Shown here one piece after another: positions 27,601 to 35,020 of a stretch of DNA of 62,476 nucleotides. The stretch covers positions 1-62,476 of the forward strand of contig CANRLW010000008.1 of the NCBI GenBank assembly GCA_947631575.1. Direction: 5' to 3'. The translations under genes and the position numbers were made by a program. Every line of letters starts with the position of its first letter. Within the stretch, counting starts at the first letter, position 1. Below the pieces are notes generated by a model. It was not told the DNA's origin. It worked only from the letters and a program-made list of their open reading frames with translations, and searched no databases. Source of the stretch: an uncultured Clostridia bacterium (GTDB lineage Bacteria; Bacillota; Clostridia; Oscillospirales; Ruminococcaceae).

Positions 27601-28878
27601 TCGATGACAGCAACAGGCGGTATAAGCATAAATTACGGAAAAGTAGAGCTTACTGTTACTGTAGCAAGCAACAACGATGGTACTTTGTCAGTCACAGAAG
27701 TCAAGGCTACAGACCCGACCGCAACCGGCGGAACCGATATAACAAGTCCTTTTATAGACGGTACTCCGGAAAATGTAGTTCTAAAATTTGTAAACACCTA
27801 CAGCGAAACGGGAACATTCCAACTTTACCTCACAAAGACGCTTAAAGGAAGAGAATGGACGGACGAAGAATTTACCTTTATCATTACTCCTGATGCGGCT
27901 ACTTTGGCGGCAATAGACAAAGGAGAGTTAGTTCTTGATCCCAAGATTTGGAAACGAAATACTGACGGAAAAACTTATACCGTGACTATTAATAATGATA
28001 ACTCCACGGACGTTACGGAAGAACTAAAAACTACGCCTTGGACAACAAGAAAACTTGATTTGGGAGAGCTTGTAGTAACCACTCCCAGACCGGCAAGCGA
28101 GGCATACAAGTTTACAATTAAGGAAGAAGAAAGCGAAAATCTTGCTTGCGTTCAGCCGAACATTGACCTAAATATAACCGCAACTTCTGACGGAAATAGC
28201 GCCGGTGTTCTTACGTTTACGGCAACATATGCTATTGTAGATTCTGACACGACTATTAAAACCACAGACGGTAGCATTACACTTCCGTTCACCAACGCGG
28301 ACACAAGGCTTGGAACAATAACAGTGACTAAGGTCGTTAGAGATCAGCCCGCGGACGAAAGGTTCACATTTACGCTGACATTGACAGCGCCAACAGAGAA
28401 CAATCTTCTTTTAGTGATTGATGAGCTTAATATTACTATTAGCGGCGGTGAAATCACGAAAGGATTTGACACAAGCACCACCGACGGAACTTATACGATG
28501 ACGTTTGAATTAAAGCACAACGGAAATCTTTTAATCGAGAATGTTCCTTATGGTACTGAATACAAGGTGACGGAAGACGTTCCTGACAAATTCCACCTAC
28601 AGGAAGTCAAGGACAAAGACAACAAAGCTCTTACGTTGTTGCCTGACGGAAATGGAGTAAACGGCGAAGTAACGACCGAAAACAACAATATTGTTCTTGA
28701 GTTTGTAAACTCGCGGTTCTATGATATGCCGTTTACGGGCGGAGCGGGCGTTCACCCATGGGTAATACTCGGAATAATGCTTATGGTTCTCCCGCCGACT
28801 ATCTATCTGTTTTACAGGAAAAAGCGAAAACTCGCAGAGGGTTCGCACGGTCCTTTAAAAAATAGTAAAATCAAATGA
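21607..28878 (+). CDS. Giant LPXTG-type pilus tip/adhesin protein
   Basis: A 2423-residue surface protein; the ATG at 21607 is set by GGAGG 8-9 nt upstream. Signal peptide: LWQRILASVLCVCLVVPML. Residues about 40-750 form a large unrecognised domain, probably adhesive. Then come an SdrD-B-like module with a calcium-type loop (FFDNDKDGIYDQ, about 790), a CnaB-like module (about 985), a SpaA-like module with E-box YIVREMYAPAGY (about 1155-1290), and four or five FctA/CnaB-type modules to about 2370. The sorting signal is MPFTG (2374-2378), a membrane helix and KKRK, with M in place of L. It is first in the operon and resembles tip adhesins of Spa-type pili. Confidence 0.85.
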   Translation: MQNRNNASNKKLHSQRTLWQRILASVLCVCLVVPMLNGVDLTWKMQSKSNIASAATAAEEKKEREEEYAKKFDLNNLLWSGATTANGNINYGNSMRTYLDWRTGSNAGMNQRNYIHVFAFEGDTICFGSNVFNSTLNESGLAAATAAEKQDIHNRFGDENATIDIVLIDLQGNRIPFDVVQNGVGHIPNVQTEVLAKTMESMAGNSGKNKSGTEFTYTPLTYKVKETGVYTFEFHSYDNSGTSGVTIKNDTVETVSGVNVGNTFYDFYTSVKNNKTNTYYTPTDNEHGGLVAAWDISVFNEMDQKETGRVYADYLSLQQNGNSTIETYYVLTTDSYIYRWDWKGNAPYTYYFFTDNRGLIDNVTGNTIYKSAKGYTNNGEDYTKFGAEYKYPTSINTETSKTFSIFFEMPNPDLEGHMYSKALQPDPAEDIKFIDMVSIPDTANPGEYVDVPGAYKGAGGYFSFKTGEATTATLTLDFTKLKDEKGNPVSVSYAPVSISRSVTPHSINYFYWDGKDGNGVVIPAGKYNITDLITITTKAGEIHFPVNDLENAVNGFTFTRVSHIYDKSGKQLDTPGSILDATKSVIYYDDSAIYYGEKIGNTDNTEEIVRSDDTKAENTQTLREKFPDRIVENDGTGKSYFRYYNMSDEISTSKCHTGYIKGNEYEIRKACADYVGGITALNDGVTTTTTADKFIRIGDHSHTTNQIEYYKDGKFLKEGEFEDQMAMINYLDSSLHPVGITNAGTGMSTSDYGLVNYWTFIPSQPAKFNSEVGTIDIVEGDSFNLYCQVFFDNDKDGIYDQMKDEDTLLSGVTLRLYRKTKDTTRQADKTYYTTKPQSTLVNAKDKITPPFNTLIPYEGNTPQADGAFELYREAVTTVGGYVFSNIPYEDGDVFAFEVVRPNDSYILTSGQQQGKRPTNLTSGHIIGNNYVLYNFDSKAFGTEVQVITVGKEENQINPKLKSDGKSDNDTRTISAIDVGYNYTTYKTVTLQKTWETANPTDETPVPVFELSYVDNENKTHVYEERPLAKIDKLSYSYPLLSNSIDGKLINDWYVSAEYYIIDDVLYKQKFEYSPEAKDYSSFVGKCYQKTLEDTNEDSVIDQFDIPDTNGDGVNDWSDLAETTGWTESTDSKYHAVLDRILGTQEINISITNSQKPGIIEVLKYTGALEDNNLLQGATFRVYTNSDTEDPLTLKDVQDKIDGGTTEDLQWLADRQVGSSTTRTNGRVTFAGLDPTKHYIVREMYAPAGYRFMEALYIVHPHDCTTHTLAADASEVETEKWNMQNFFFEENGYVLAEIANIPANGDMAIRKQIVGRAWNNLDSFSFDLAFWNESGSKLSFSSGTYNYPGAIEISEEEYMRFTTAGQDSQLLEDLQKFIDAINNSENDIVVNYQSEFAKNVISINGTKDIEESLVDTKQSVSLVVNDDDRDEDGELKETEPKDAILNTSQNTSEPTSQQAVNHHFFPAAGTYTFTIRENVGDQGTMRYTGRVYTLEVEVTRMPDKGITEGSTLTKDNSYLRAEVTQIYYQDPTPDSTGYPNGYSAKQIYAGVAPTFTNEYYVQPAKQTTSYSIQKLFSGRMNSEGNPLTEWLDKDEFTIRIEGEDDITKAALANGNIFIGGLNETVSYSETKTLVFTKDGVFVNKNGELKKVAENHSFAFDELDFRNLAFPVEWVFSVTKGSYNEGDVVPKSENENENVVLYLDEETASKYDLSAGNYFVKNASAELKAENLYPVISRTQDIVYTLIISEEDGKLPGITYDPKKYKMVITLKNALVVSTSTGLADAVTDGIIDEIEIKLFSVDGTTEKQQAYCKTDQHVVTTYAEWSSPQTYSFGSVLDNKNELTYGVYYVNSKGEIREPEKIGSGYRVYIDGREYEITADNFETYIKDYGVTFIIKREEHSATETHAMPFNNSYTETATWTPKISKTINGRSWLSTDSFTFTIAATSWPGSPNVAHKPTITNDTIDITNSDLTKQTAEATMSDIKFNAPGQYTFTVSESSMTATGGISINYGKVELTVTVASNNDGTLSVTEVKATDPTATGGTDITSPFIDGTPENVVLKFVNTYSETGTFQLYLTKTLKGREWTDEEFTFIITPDAATLAAIDKGELVLDPKIWKRNTDGKTYTVTINNDNSTDVTEELKTTPWTTRKLDLGELVVTTPRPASEAYKFTIKEEESENLACVQPNIDLNITATSDGNSAGVLTFTATYAIVDSDTTIKTTDGSITLPFTNADTRLGTITVTKVVRDQPADERFTFTLTLTAPTENNLLLVIDELNITISGGEITKGFDTSTTDGTYTMTFELKHNGNLLIENVPYGTEYKVTEDVPDKFHLQEVKDKDNKALTLLPDGNGVNGEVTTENNNIVLEFVNSRFYDMPFTGGAGVHPWVILGIMLMVLPPTIYLFYRKKRKLAEGSHGPLKNSKIK

Positions 28879-28898
28879 TTTGAAGGAAGGAGTTTTTT

Positions 28899-30887
28899 AT
28901 GAATACTTCAACAAAACATTTTTTACCTAGGATAATAAGCGCAGTAATTGCGGTGCTGCTGGCGCTTACGGTGGCTGTGCCAGCGATGGGGGCGACTTCT
29001 ACGCCTTTGCCAACGTCTGACAACCTTACGATAACCATTCATAACAATACGGGTCTGCCTGTTATGAAAGAGGATATGTTTGCTGTATATCAACTTTTCA
29101 CGGGCGTTGTCAGTGACGTACATAAATCAGAAGATGATGCTGAATGGAACGATACATGGGAAGATTACACCCTTGCAGATATTGAATGGGGTGCAAGCCT
29201 TAAAGACGGTTATGGAACTTTGCTTACAACTCTTAAAGATGATTTAGATGAAACAGACTATCCTTGGGCTTTCCATGAAAAAACAAATGTATTTGCAAGT
29301 GTAAATACTGCGGCTGAATTGGCAAACGTTCTTGCAGAATATGGCACTACCACAGAATTTATGCAGGGATTTGCTAAAATTCTTAAAACAACAAAAGGCA
29401 TTTTAACTCCGCTTAAAAAAGACACTGATTACACAGAAAAATTAACTTCAGCCGCAGATGCTGCTAATGATACACTTTCTTACAAAGTAAATGCTCCCGG
29501 CTATTATATGTTTGCAGAGCCGAAAAAACATGAGGCTGATGATGACGCTGAATCCGAATATATCATAGCTGTTCTCGGAAGTCAGTCAATCTATCTGAAG
29601 GCATCTATACCTACCGTTGAAAAATGGATAAATAAAGCTGAAGAAACTAAAGGAACATCTGCGGATATTACCGATACGATAAAGTTTGTTATTAAAGGTA
29701 CGCTGCCTAAAAACTATGGCGACTTCTTTGAAGGCTATGAGTATATATTCCATGATTATCTTTCTGACGCTTTCACAATGACTACGGATAAAGCTAAAAT
29801 AGTTGTTACTATTAAAACGGGCGCAGATACATTTATACTTACAAGTGATCAGTTTACTTGGAAAGATAAAAAAAGCGGGGATATTCCTGATATAGACTGT
29901 TCTCAAGAATTTCTTATCGGAATCTCGGAAGGAAGATCTGACGGATCAACTTACTGCAACTTAAAGAAACTGGAAGGTCAAGGAGATACAGAAGGTAATG
30001 AAATCAAAATAGACTCGTCTTCAATAATTACAGTAGAATATGAAGTGACCCTTAACGAAAATGCAAAAATGGGCGAAGACGGCAGAAATAAAAGTAGCGT
30101 TATTCTCCAGTATTCAAACGATCCTAACGCCGAACTGAATAACACAAATAAGACCAAAGAGAGCGATGTATATGTATATACTTATGGTCTTGATTTGACA
30201 AAAGTCGGCAGCGACAGCGCTCATGAAAAAGGACTTGGCGGAGCAAGCTTTGTACTCAAAAACAATGATGGTACTAAATACGCTCAATTTGAGGATCAAG
30301 AAATTGATGGCGTTACATATCGCCGCTTTAATGGTTGGGTAGATTCTTCAACCGTTGAGGCTTTGATCACGACTTATAATAACGCAAAAGATGCTTATGA
30401 CAAGGCTCCAAACGATAGCGCTACGGCTGCGAAAGAAGAACTTGAAAATGCAGTAAAGGCAATGGAAGGCTATCTGCTTACATCAGCTGATTCTACCGGT
30501 AAGATCTATGTAAAAGGCATTGACGACGATACATATTCTCTTGTCGAAGTTATAACTCCTGCGGGTTATAATACAATGACTGACTTTAAATTTACAATTA
30601 CCGAAAAAATAACTGAAACAAACGGACAGCTTACAGAATTTACATACCAGTCCGATACAACCATTGATGAAAAGATATATAGTTCTACAAGTGAATCAGG
30701 TATATTTAATTCCGGTCTTATCCCCGATAAATTGACAAACATAAAAGCTCCCCTCCTTCCCTTTACGGGCGGTATAGGAACAGTTATATTCTATGTTCTC
30801 GGCGGAGCGCTTGTTGCGGGAGCTATAGTGTACATCGTTATTATCGCTAAAAAGCGCAGAAAAGAAACAGAAAACTCTGATAAATGA
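28899..30887 (+). CDS. Major pilin, LPXTG-anchored, isopeptide-forming
   Basis: A 662-residue pilin with signal peptide (IISAVIAVLLALTVAVPAMGA), an N-terminal domain (NLTITIHNNTGLP), a middle domain opening PTVEKWINKAEETKGTSADI, a SpaA/CnaB-like domain (YGLDLTKVGSD...GLGGASFVL) with E-box YSLVEVITPAGYN, and sorting signal LPFTG (620-624) before a membrane helix and a basic tail. This is the layout of SpaA/FimA-type shaft pilins polymerised by class C sortases. The ribosome site (GGAAGGAG) is the strongest in the operon, in line with a high demand for shaft subunits. The polymerising lysine could not be assigned. Confidence 0.92.
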   Translation: MNTSTKHFLPRIISAVIAVLLALTVAVPAMGATSTPLPTSDNLTITIHNNTGLPVMKEDMFAVYQLFTGVVSDVHKSEDDAEWNDTWEDYTLADIEWGASLKDGYGTLLTTLKDDLDETDYPWAFHEKTNVFASVNTAAELANVLAEYGTTTEFMQGFAKILKTTKGILTPLKKDTDYTEKLTSAADAANDTLSYKVNAPGYYMFAEPKKHEADDDAESEYIIAVLGSQSIYLKASIPTVEKWINKAEETKGTSADITDTIKFVIKGTLPKNYGDFFEGYEYIFHDYLSDAFTMTTDKAKIVVTIKTGADTFILTSDQFTWKDKKSGDIPDIDCSQEFLIGISEGRSDGSTYCNLKKLEGQGDTEGNEIKIDSSSIITVEYEVTLNENAKMGEDGRNKSSVILQYSNDPNAELNNTNKTKESDVYVYTYGLDLTKVGSDSAHEKGLGGASFVLKNNDGTKYAQFEDQEIDGVTYRRFNGWVDSSTVEALITTYNNAKDAYDKAPNDSATAAKEELENAVKAMEGYLLTSADSTGKIYVKGIDDDTYSLVEVITPAGYNTMTDFKFTITEKITETNGQLTEFTYQSDTTIDEKIYSSTSESGIFNSGLIPDKLTNIKAPLLPFTGGIGTVIFYVLGGALVAGAIVYIVIIAKKRRKETENSDK

Positions 30888-30913
30888 TCTGCGTGGTCTG
30901 GGCGGCAGATCGC
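30888..30913 (+). promoter_or_regulatory. Hairpin between major pilin and first sortase
   Basis: GATCTGC/GCAGATC starts directly at the pilin stop. An overlapping alternative pairs GCGTG with CACGC (30921 region). No T-run, so it may be a processing site or a partial attenuator that lowers sortase expression relative to pilin. Confidence 0.5.
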
Positions 30914-30943
30914 CGTCCCGCACGCGGAGTTATGTAGAAACAT

Positions 30944-31810
30944 ATGGGAAAAACCGCAAAACCGAAAAGTAAAAAACATACCGCGGTTTCAGCCGTAATT
31001 CTGACGCTTGTTCTTCTTACGGGCATTGCGCTGCTGCTGTATCCGACTGTAGCGGATTATATAAATTCTCTCGACTACAGAAAGGATATCGAAAAGTATC
31101 AGGACGACGTTAAAAAACTTGACGACACGACAAGGCAGAATATGCTCAAAGAATCGGAAGAATGGAACATAAGGCTTGCCGAAAAATCGGAGTTTATGGG
31201 TCTGCTCACAAGCAAGGAACACACGACCTATAACAGCCTTTTAGACCCTTCGGGTACGGGTATTATAGGTTATATAGAAATTGAAAAGCTGAAAATTTAC
31301 CTTCCTATCTACCACGGAACGGAAGAACCTGTTCTTCAGAGCGGCATAGGACACCTTGAAGGCTCGTCGCTCCCCATAGGCGGAAAAGGAACTCATTCGC
31401 TTTTGTCGGGGCACAGCGGTCTTCCCTCCTCAAAGCTGTTCAGCAACATAGACCAGCTTGAAAAGGGAGATACGTTTGTTATTCATGTTCTCGGAGAAGT
31501 ATTGACATACAGAGTTGAAAGCTCGGTGGTAGTACTTCCCGAAGTTGCCGAAAAGCAGGAGTTTTATCCCGACCGCGATATTTGCACGCTTATGACCTGC
31601 ACGCCATATGGAGTGAATACACACCGACTTCTTGTGCAGGGAGTGAGGGTGGAAAGCGTTGCGGAGGAAAAGCCCGAAATGCCCGTTGAAGAAGTAATTC
31701 CCGAAGAAGAAATGCCCGTTATTCTATGGGTGGCAATTTTCGGTATTTCCGCGGTAATTATTGCCGTGGTGATAATTCTTCTTGTACGGCACAAAAAGCG
31801 GCAGAAATGA
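30944..31810 (+). CDS. Class C (pilus) sortase 1
   Basis: A 288-residue membrane transpeptidase with an N-terminal helix (SAVILTLVLLTGIALLLYPT) and a C-terminal helix (ILWVAIFGISAVIIAVVIIL). The catalytic residues are in SGHSGLPSS (His), TLMTCTPYGVNTHRL (Cys, Arg). The lid region before the core reads LLDPSGTGIIGYI, with the class C DP-type start. It should join pilin subunits by their threonine to a lysine of the next one. Only a weak ribosome site is visible. Confidence 0.94.
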   Translation: MGKTAKPKSKKHTAVSAVILTLVLLTGIALLLYPTVADYINSLDYRKDIEKYQDDVKKLDDTTRQNMLKESEEWNIRLAEKSEFMGLLTSKEHTTYNSLLDPSGTGIIGYIEIEKLKIYLPIYHGTEEPVLQSGIGHLEGSSLPIGGKGTHSLLSGHSGLPSSKLFSNIDQLEKGDTFVIHVLGEVLTYRVESSVVVLPEVAEKQEFYPDRDICTLMTCTPYGVNTHRLLVQGVRVESVAEEKPEMPVEEVIPEEEMPVILWVAIFGISAVIIAVVIILLVRHKKRQK

Positions 31811-31817
31811 GGCGGAA

Positions 31818-32693
31818 ATGAAAAAAGAAAGATCAAATTCGCCACTTCCGATTATAATAATCGTTGTCATGATGGTCACGGGTCTTGGCTTGTTGCTTTA
31901 TCCGACAATTGCCGACATGATAAACGATTCTCAGAATCAAAAGGCAATCTCCGAATATAAGGACAATATAGAGTCGCTCGGAGAAAGCGAATATCAGAAG
32001 ATACTCGAATCAATAAACGACTACAACAAAGACCGCGCGGAGCATACGCCTTATCTTACAAAGCTTACAGCCGAAGAAAGATCCGTTTATGAAAGCCTTT
32101 TGAATGACGGCGGAAACGGTCTTATAGGATATATCGAAGTTGAAAAATCGAACGTATATCTCGGCATTTACCACGGCACAGACGAAAGCGTTTTACAGAC
32201 GGGGGTAGGTCATCTCGAATCATCAAGCCTGCCCGCAAAGGGAGAAAGCGTTCACGTTATGCTTACGGGACACAGCGGACTTCCGTCGGCGCGTCTGTTT
32301 ACCGACCTTGACAAACTGAAACCGGGCGATAATTTTACCCTGCACATACTTAATGAAACGCTGGTTTATGAAGTTCAGAGTGTAAAGAGAGTGCTCCCCG
32401 AAGAGCTTGAAACTCTAAAGATAGAAGAAGGTCAGGAGCTATGCACTCTTATAACCTGCACTCCATACGGCGTAAATACTCACAGGCTTACGGTCACGGG
32501 GAAAAGAATTGACGCTCCCGAAAAAACCGAGGACCTCTCCCCTGCCGAGCAGGCGATAACTTCTACCTGGAACAGGTGGTTCGTATTCCTGCCTGCGGCG
32601 ATATTTATACTGATAACAGCGGGCGTTATTATACTGCTGTATTTCAGAAACAAAAAGAAGAAAACCCCTTCTGATAAGGAGGATAATAAATGA
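31818..32693 (+). CDS. Class C (pilus) sortase 2
   Basis: A 291-residue paralogue of sortase 1 with the same layout: N-terminal helix (IIIIVVMMVTGLGLLLYPT), core with TGHSGLPSARLF and TLITCTPYGVNTHRLTV, and a C-terminal helix and basic tail. In the lid position it has LLNDGGNGLIGYI, so the DP of sortase 1 is missing. The ATG at 31818 has GAGGCGGAA just before it; a longer reading starts inside sortase 1. It overlaps the minor pilin gene by ATGA. Two class C enzymes suggest division of labour, for example one for the tip and one for the shaft. Confidence 0.94.
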   Translation: MKKERSNSPLPIIIIVVMMVTGLGLLLYPTIADMINDSQNQKAISEYKDNIESLGESEYQKILESINDYNKDRAEHTPYLTKLTAEERSVYESLLNDGGNGLIGYIEVEKSNVYLGIYHGTDESVLQTGVGHLESSSLPAKGESVHVMLTGHSGLPSARLFTDLDKLKPGDNFTLHILNETLVYEVQSVKRVLPEELETLKIEEGQELCTLITCTPYGVNTHRLTVTGKRIDAPEKTEDLSPAEQAITSTWNRWFVFLPAAIFILITAGVIILLYFRNKKKKTPSDKEDNK

Positions 32694-33616
32694 AAAAACG
32701 CCTCATATCCATATTATTATGCATGACATTATTTTTAATAAACATCGTTCCGACATCTGCTGAAACTGTCGGGAGGATATATGTTATGCTCAAATATGAA
32801 GATATGCCTGTAGCAGGAGCGTCTTTTCAGATCTATAAAGCCGCAGAAATGACCGAGGACAGCATGACACTCACCGAGCAATTTTCGGGTTATCGCGTCA
32901 GCATGGCGCAAGACCCGAACAGTGACGAATGGAAAGCGCTCGCTTTTACGCTTGCGGCGTATGCGGCGACTGATAAATTAGAGCCTTTTGATGAACAACA
33001 GACGGACGAAAGCGGTATGCTGTGTTTTGACGGACTTTCGGACGGTGTTTACCTTGTAACGGGTTCACCCGTTATTCAAGATGACCTGCTGATACTGCCA
33101 CAAGCGGTGTTGGTGACTGTTCCGTATTCAAATGATACAGGTGAAACCGATTATGATGTAGTCGCTTTGCCTAAATACATATCGCGCGATTTAAATGGCG
33201 GCGTTTTGGAAAGACGCGTGCTGAAAATTTGGGACGATGAAAACAATATACAAAGCCGCCCGCAGGAAATAACCGTTCAGCTTTTCTGCGACGGTGAAGT
33301 TTATGACGAGCAAGTTCTGAATGAAGAATGCGGCTGGGGATATACCTGGACAGGTCTTGACCCGGCGCATAACTGGAATATAACGGAAAAGGAAGTTCCC
33401 GATGATTATACCGTAAAGATAATGCAGCAAGGCACGACCTTTACCATTACAAACACAAACGACACCCCTGCTCCCCCGCCGACAAAACCCGATGATCCCG
33501 ATCTTCCGTACACGGGAATGTTATGGCTGCCTGTTCCGATACTTATAGCTTTTGGCGCGGTAACGCTGTTTGTCGGAATAATGCTTTTTATCAAGAAAGA
33601 AGATATAGATGAGTAA
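32690..33616 (+). CDS. Minor (probably basal) pilin, LPXTG-anchored
   Basis: A 308-residue exported protein with signal peptide (LISILLCMTLFLINIVPTSA), a first domain (GRIYVMLKYEDMPVAGASFQ; GLSDGVYLVTG), a CnaB domain (VLKIWDDENN...QSRPQEITVQLF, ending TITNT), a Pro-rich stretch (DTPAPPPTKPDDPD) and the sorting signal LPYTG (272-276) with a membrane helix. A small size and a Pro-rich tail before LPXTG are features of pilus base subunits such as SpaB/FctB. It overlaps both neighbouring genes. Confidence 0.85.
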   Translation: MKKRLISILLCMTLFLINIVPTSAETVGRIYVMLKYEDMPVAGASFQIYKAAEMTEDSMTLTEQFSGYRVSMAQDPNSDEWKALAFTLAAYAATDKLEPFDEQQTDESGMLCFDGLSDGVYLVTGSPVIQDDLLILPQAVLVTVPYSNDTGETDYDVVALPKYISRDLNGGVLERRVLKIWDDENNIQSRPQEITVQLFCDGEVYDEQVLNEECGWGYTWTGLDPAHNWNITEKEVPDDYTVKIMQQGTTFTITNTNDTPAPPPTKPDDPDLPYTGMLWLPVPILIAFGAVTLFVGIMLFIKKEDIDE

Positions 33617-34232
33617 ACGCAGAAAACTCGGCATTGTTTTTATACTGATCGGAATCGTATTTATTCTCTGTGCGGTGGGACTTGTTATTTACAACATATG
33701 GGACGACAACAGAGCGCAGGAGTCTGTAAAGAGCGTGCTAGAAGAACTAAAACTTCCCGAAAAGACTGTTGAGGCAGAAGATAAAATAAGCGACGATCCG
33801 GAAGTGACGATTCCCGACTATCTGCTTGACCCAAACCGCGAAATGCCGACAATAACTGTAGACGGTTACAAATACATAGGAAAGGTAACTGTTCCCTCGA
33901 TAGAGCTTGAACTGCCCGTTATGGACAAATGGGATTATGTACGGCTAAGAAAAGCGCCATGTCGGTATTCCGGCTCGGTGTATCTGAATAACCTGATAAT
34001 CTGTGCGCACAATTACGCATCTGTTTTTGGTAGGCTCAAAAATCTTTCGGCAGGAGACCTTGTTATATTTACCGACGCAGAAGGCAATGTATTCAGATAT
34101 GAAGTAGAGCAGCTCGAAACCCTTTCGCCAAGCCAAGTTAAGGATATGAAAAGCGGCGACTGGGATCTTACGCTGTTTACCTGTACGGTCGGAGCGCTAA
34201 AGCGTGTAGCGGTCAGATGTGAAAGAATTTAG
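33609..34232 (+). CDS. Third sortase of the pilus operon
   Basis: A 207-residue sortase with one N-terminal helix (LGIVFILIGIVFILCAVGLVIY) and no C-terminal helix. His lies in IICAHNYASVFGRL; Cys and Arg are in LTLFTCTVGALKRVAVRCER. The loop after the catalytic Cys and the short length set it apart from the class C pair. It may be the anchoring enzyme that attaches finished pili to peptidoglycan. The class is uncertain (B-, D- or E-like). It overlaps the minor pilin gene by 8 nt and closes the operon. Confidence 0.88.
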   Translation: MSKRRKLGIVFILIGIVFILCAVGLVIYNIWDDNRAQESVKSVLEELKLPEKTVEAEDKISDDPEVTIPDYLLDPNREMPTITVDGYKYIGKVTVPSIELELPVMDKWDYVRLRKAPCRYSGSVYLNNLIICAHNYASVFGRLKNLSAGDLVIFTDAEGNVFRYEVEQLETLSPSQVKDMKSGDWDLTLFTCTVGALKRVAVRCERI

Positions 34233-34258
34233 GACGGTAGTTATAATTTTTTAAATAA

Positions 34259-34326
34259 AGCCCTTGACAAACCGATTTTTCTATGATATAATATTATCGT
34301 TGGTTTTTCGGTATAAGTCAAGGGCT
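34259..34326. repeat. Inverted repeat enclosing a promoter
   Basis: AGCCCTTGAC (34259-34268) and GTCAAGGGCT (34317-34326) are perfect complements; ACCGA (34272) and TCGGT (34308) extend the stem. The structure lies 27 bp past the last sortase and may also end the pilus transcript. Confidence 0.75.
34264..34292 (+). promoter_or_regulatory. Predicted strong promoter before the tRNA-like array
   Basis: TTGACA (34264-34269), 17 bp and TATAAT (34287-34292), both consensus hexamers. No protein gene follows until 35742, so it drives the tRNA region. Confidence 0.85.
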
Positions 34327-34333
34327 GTTGCCA

Positions 34334-34459
34334 GTTGACAGTATACAGTGTACGCATTATGCGTTTCGCGCCAAACGCTGTGTTCAGTAGAAAGTAAGCC
34401 GAAACAATTTGATATGTTGTTATAGCTCATTTGAGTTATCACTGAAAACAATTTAATAT
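34334..34459. repeat. First spacer unit of the tandem array
   Basis: Starts GTTGACAGTATACAGTGTAC and then holds AAGTAAGCCGAAACAATTTG and ATAGCTCATTTGAGTTATCA before AACAATTTAATAT. It is repeated with few changes at 34537-34638. Confidence 0.75.
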
Positions 34460-34530
34460 GCTGGTGTAGCTCAGTCGCGTAGACGTATCAAGCAGAGCTT
34501 GATACTGATCATTCGTAATGCGCAGGCAGG
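34460..34530 (+). pseudogene. Degenerate tRNA-Thr copy 1
   Basis: Keeps the 5' acceptor strand and D-arm (GCTGGTGTAGCTCAGTC) and ATTCGTAATGCGCAGG of the anticodon arm. A palindromic insert, GTATCAAGCAGAGCTTGATAC, interrupts it. The T-arm and 3' acceptor strand are missing, so no mature tRNA can form. Confidence 0.8.
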
Positions 34531-34638
34531 TTGGCAGTTGACAGTATACAGTGTAAAGTGTACAGTAGGAAGTAAGCCGAAACAATTTGATATGTTATTA
34601 TAGCTCATTTGAGTTATCACTGAAAACAATTTAATATG

Positions 34639-34706
34639 CTGGTGTAGCTCAGTCACGTAGACGTATCAAGCAGAGCTTTATACTGCGCATTCGTAATGCG
34701 TAGGTC
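34639..34706 (+). pseudogene. Degenerate tRNA-Thr copy 2
   Basis: Same structure as copy 1, 179 bp further on. The insert reads GTATCAAGCAGAGCTTTATAC and the anticodon-arm remnant GCGCATTCGTAATGCG is intact. It continues into GTGTGATGTTAATAAGGAGA instead of a T-arm. Confidence 0.8.
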
Positions 34707-34829
34707 GTGTGATGTTAATAAGGAGATACGGTAGCAGGTTGCGGTCTTGCAATTTTTTACGGTTCAACAACACAGGTTTTTATTCAGCGTTACCAAATGG
34801 CAGCTTCGGTTGCCGAAACAATTTAATAC

Positions 34830-34898
34830 GCTGGTGTAGCTCAGTCGTGTAGACGTATCAAGCAGAGCTTGATACTGCGCATTAGTAATGCGCAGGTC
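34830..34898 (+). pseudogene. Degenerate tRNA-Thr copy 3
   Basis: 191 bp after copy 2. The anticodon loop reads TTAGTAA instead of TTCGTAA, and the same palindromic insert is present. The 122-bp spacer after it (GTGTGATGTCTATAAGGAGA...) is a near copy of the spacer after copy 2. Confidence 0.8.
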
Positions 34899-35020
34899 GT
34901 GTGATGTCTATAAGGAGATATGGCAGCGGTTGCGGTCTTGCAAATTTTTACGGTTCATTAACACGGGTTTTTGTTCAGCGTTCCCAAATGGTAATTTCGG
35001 TTGCCAAAACAATTTAATAT

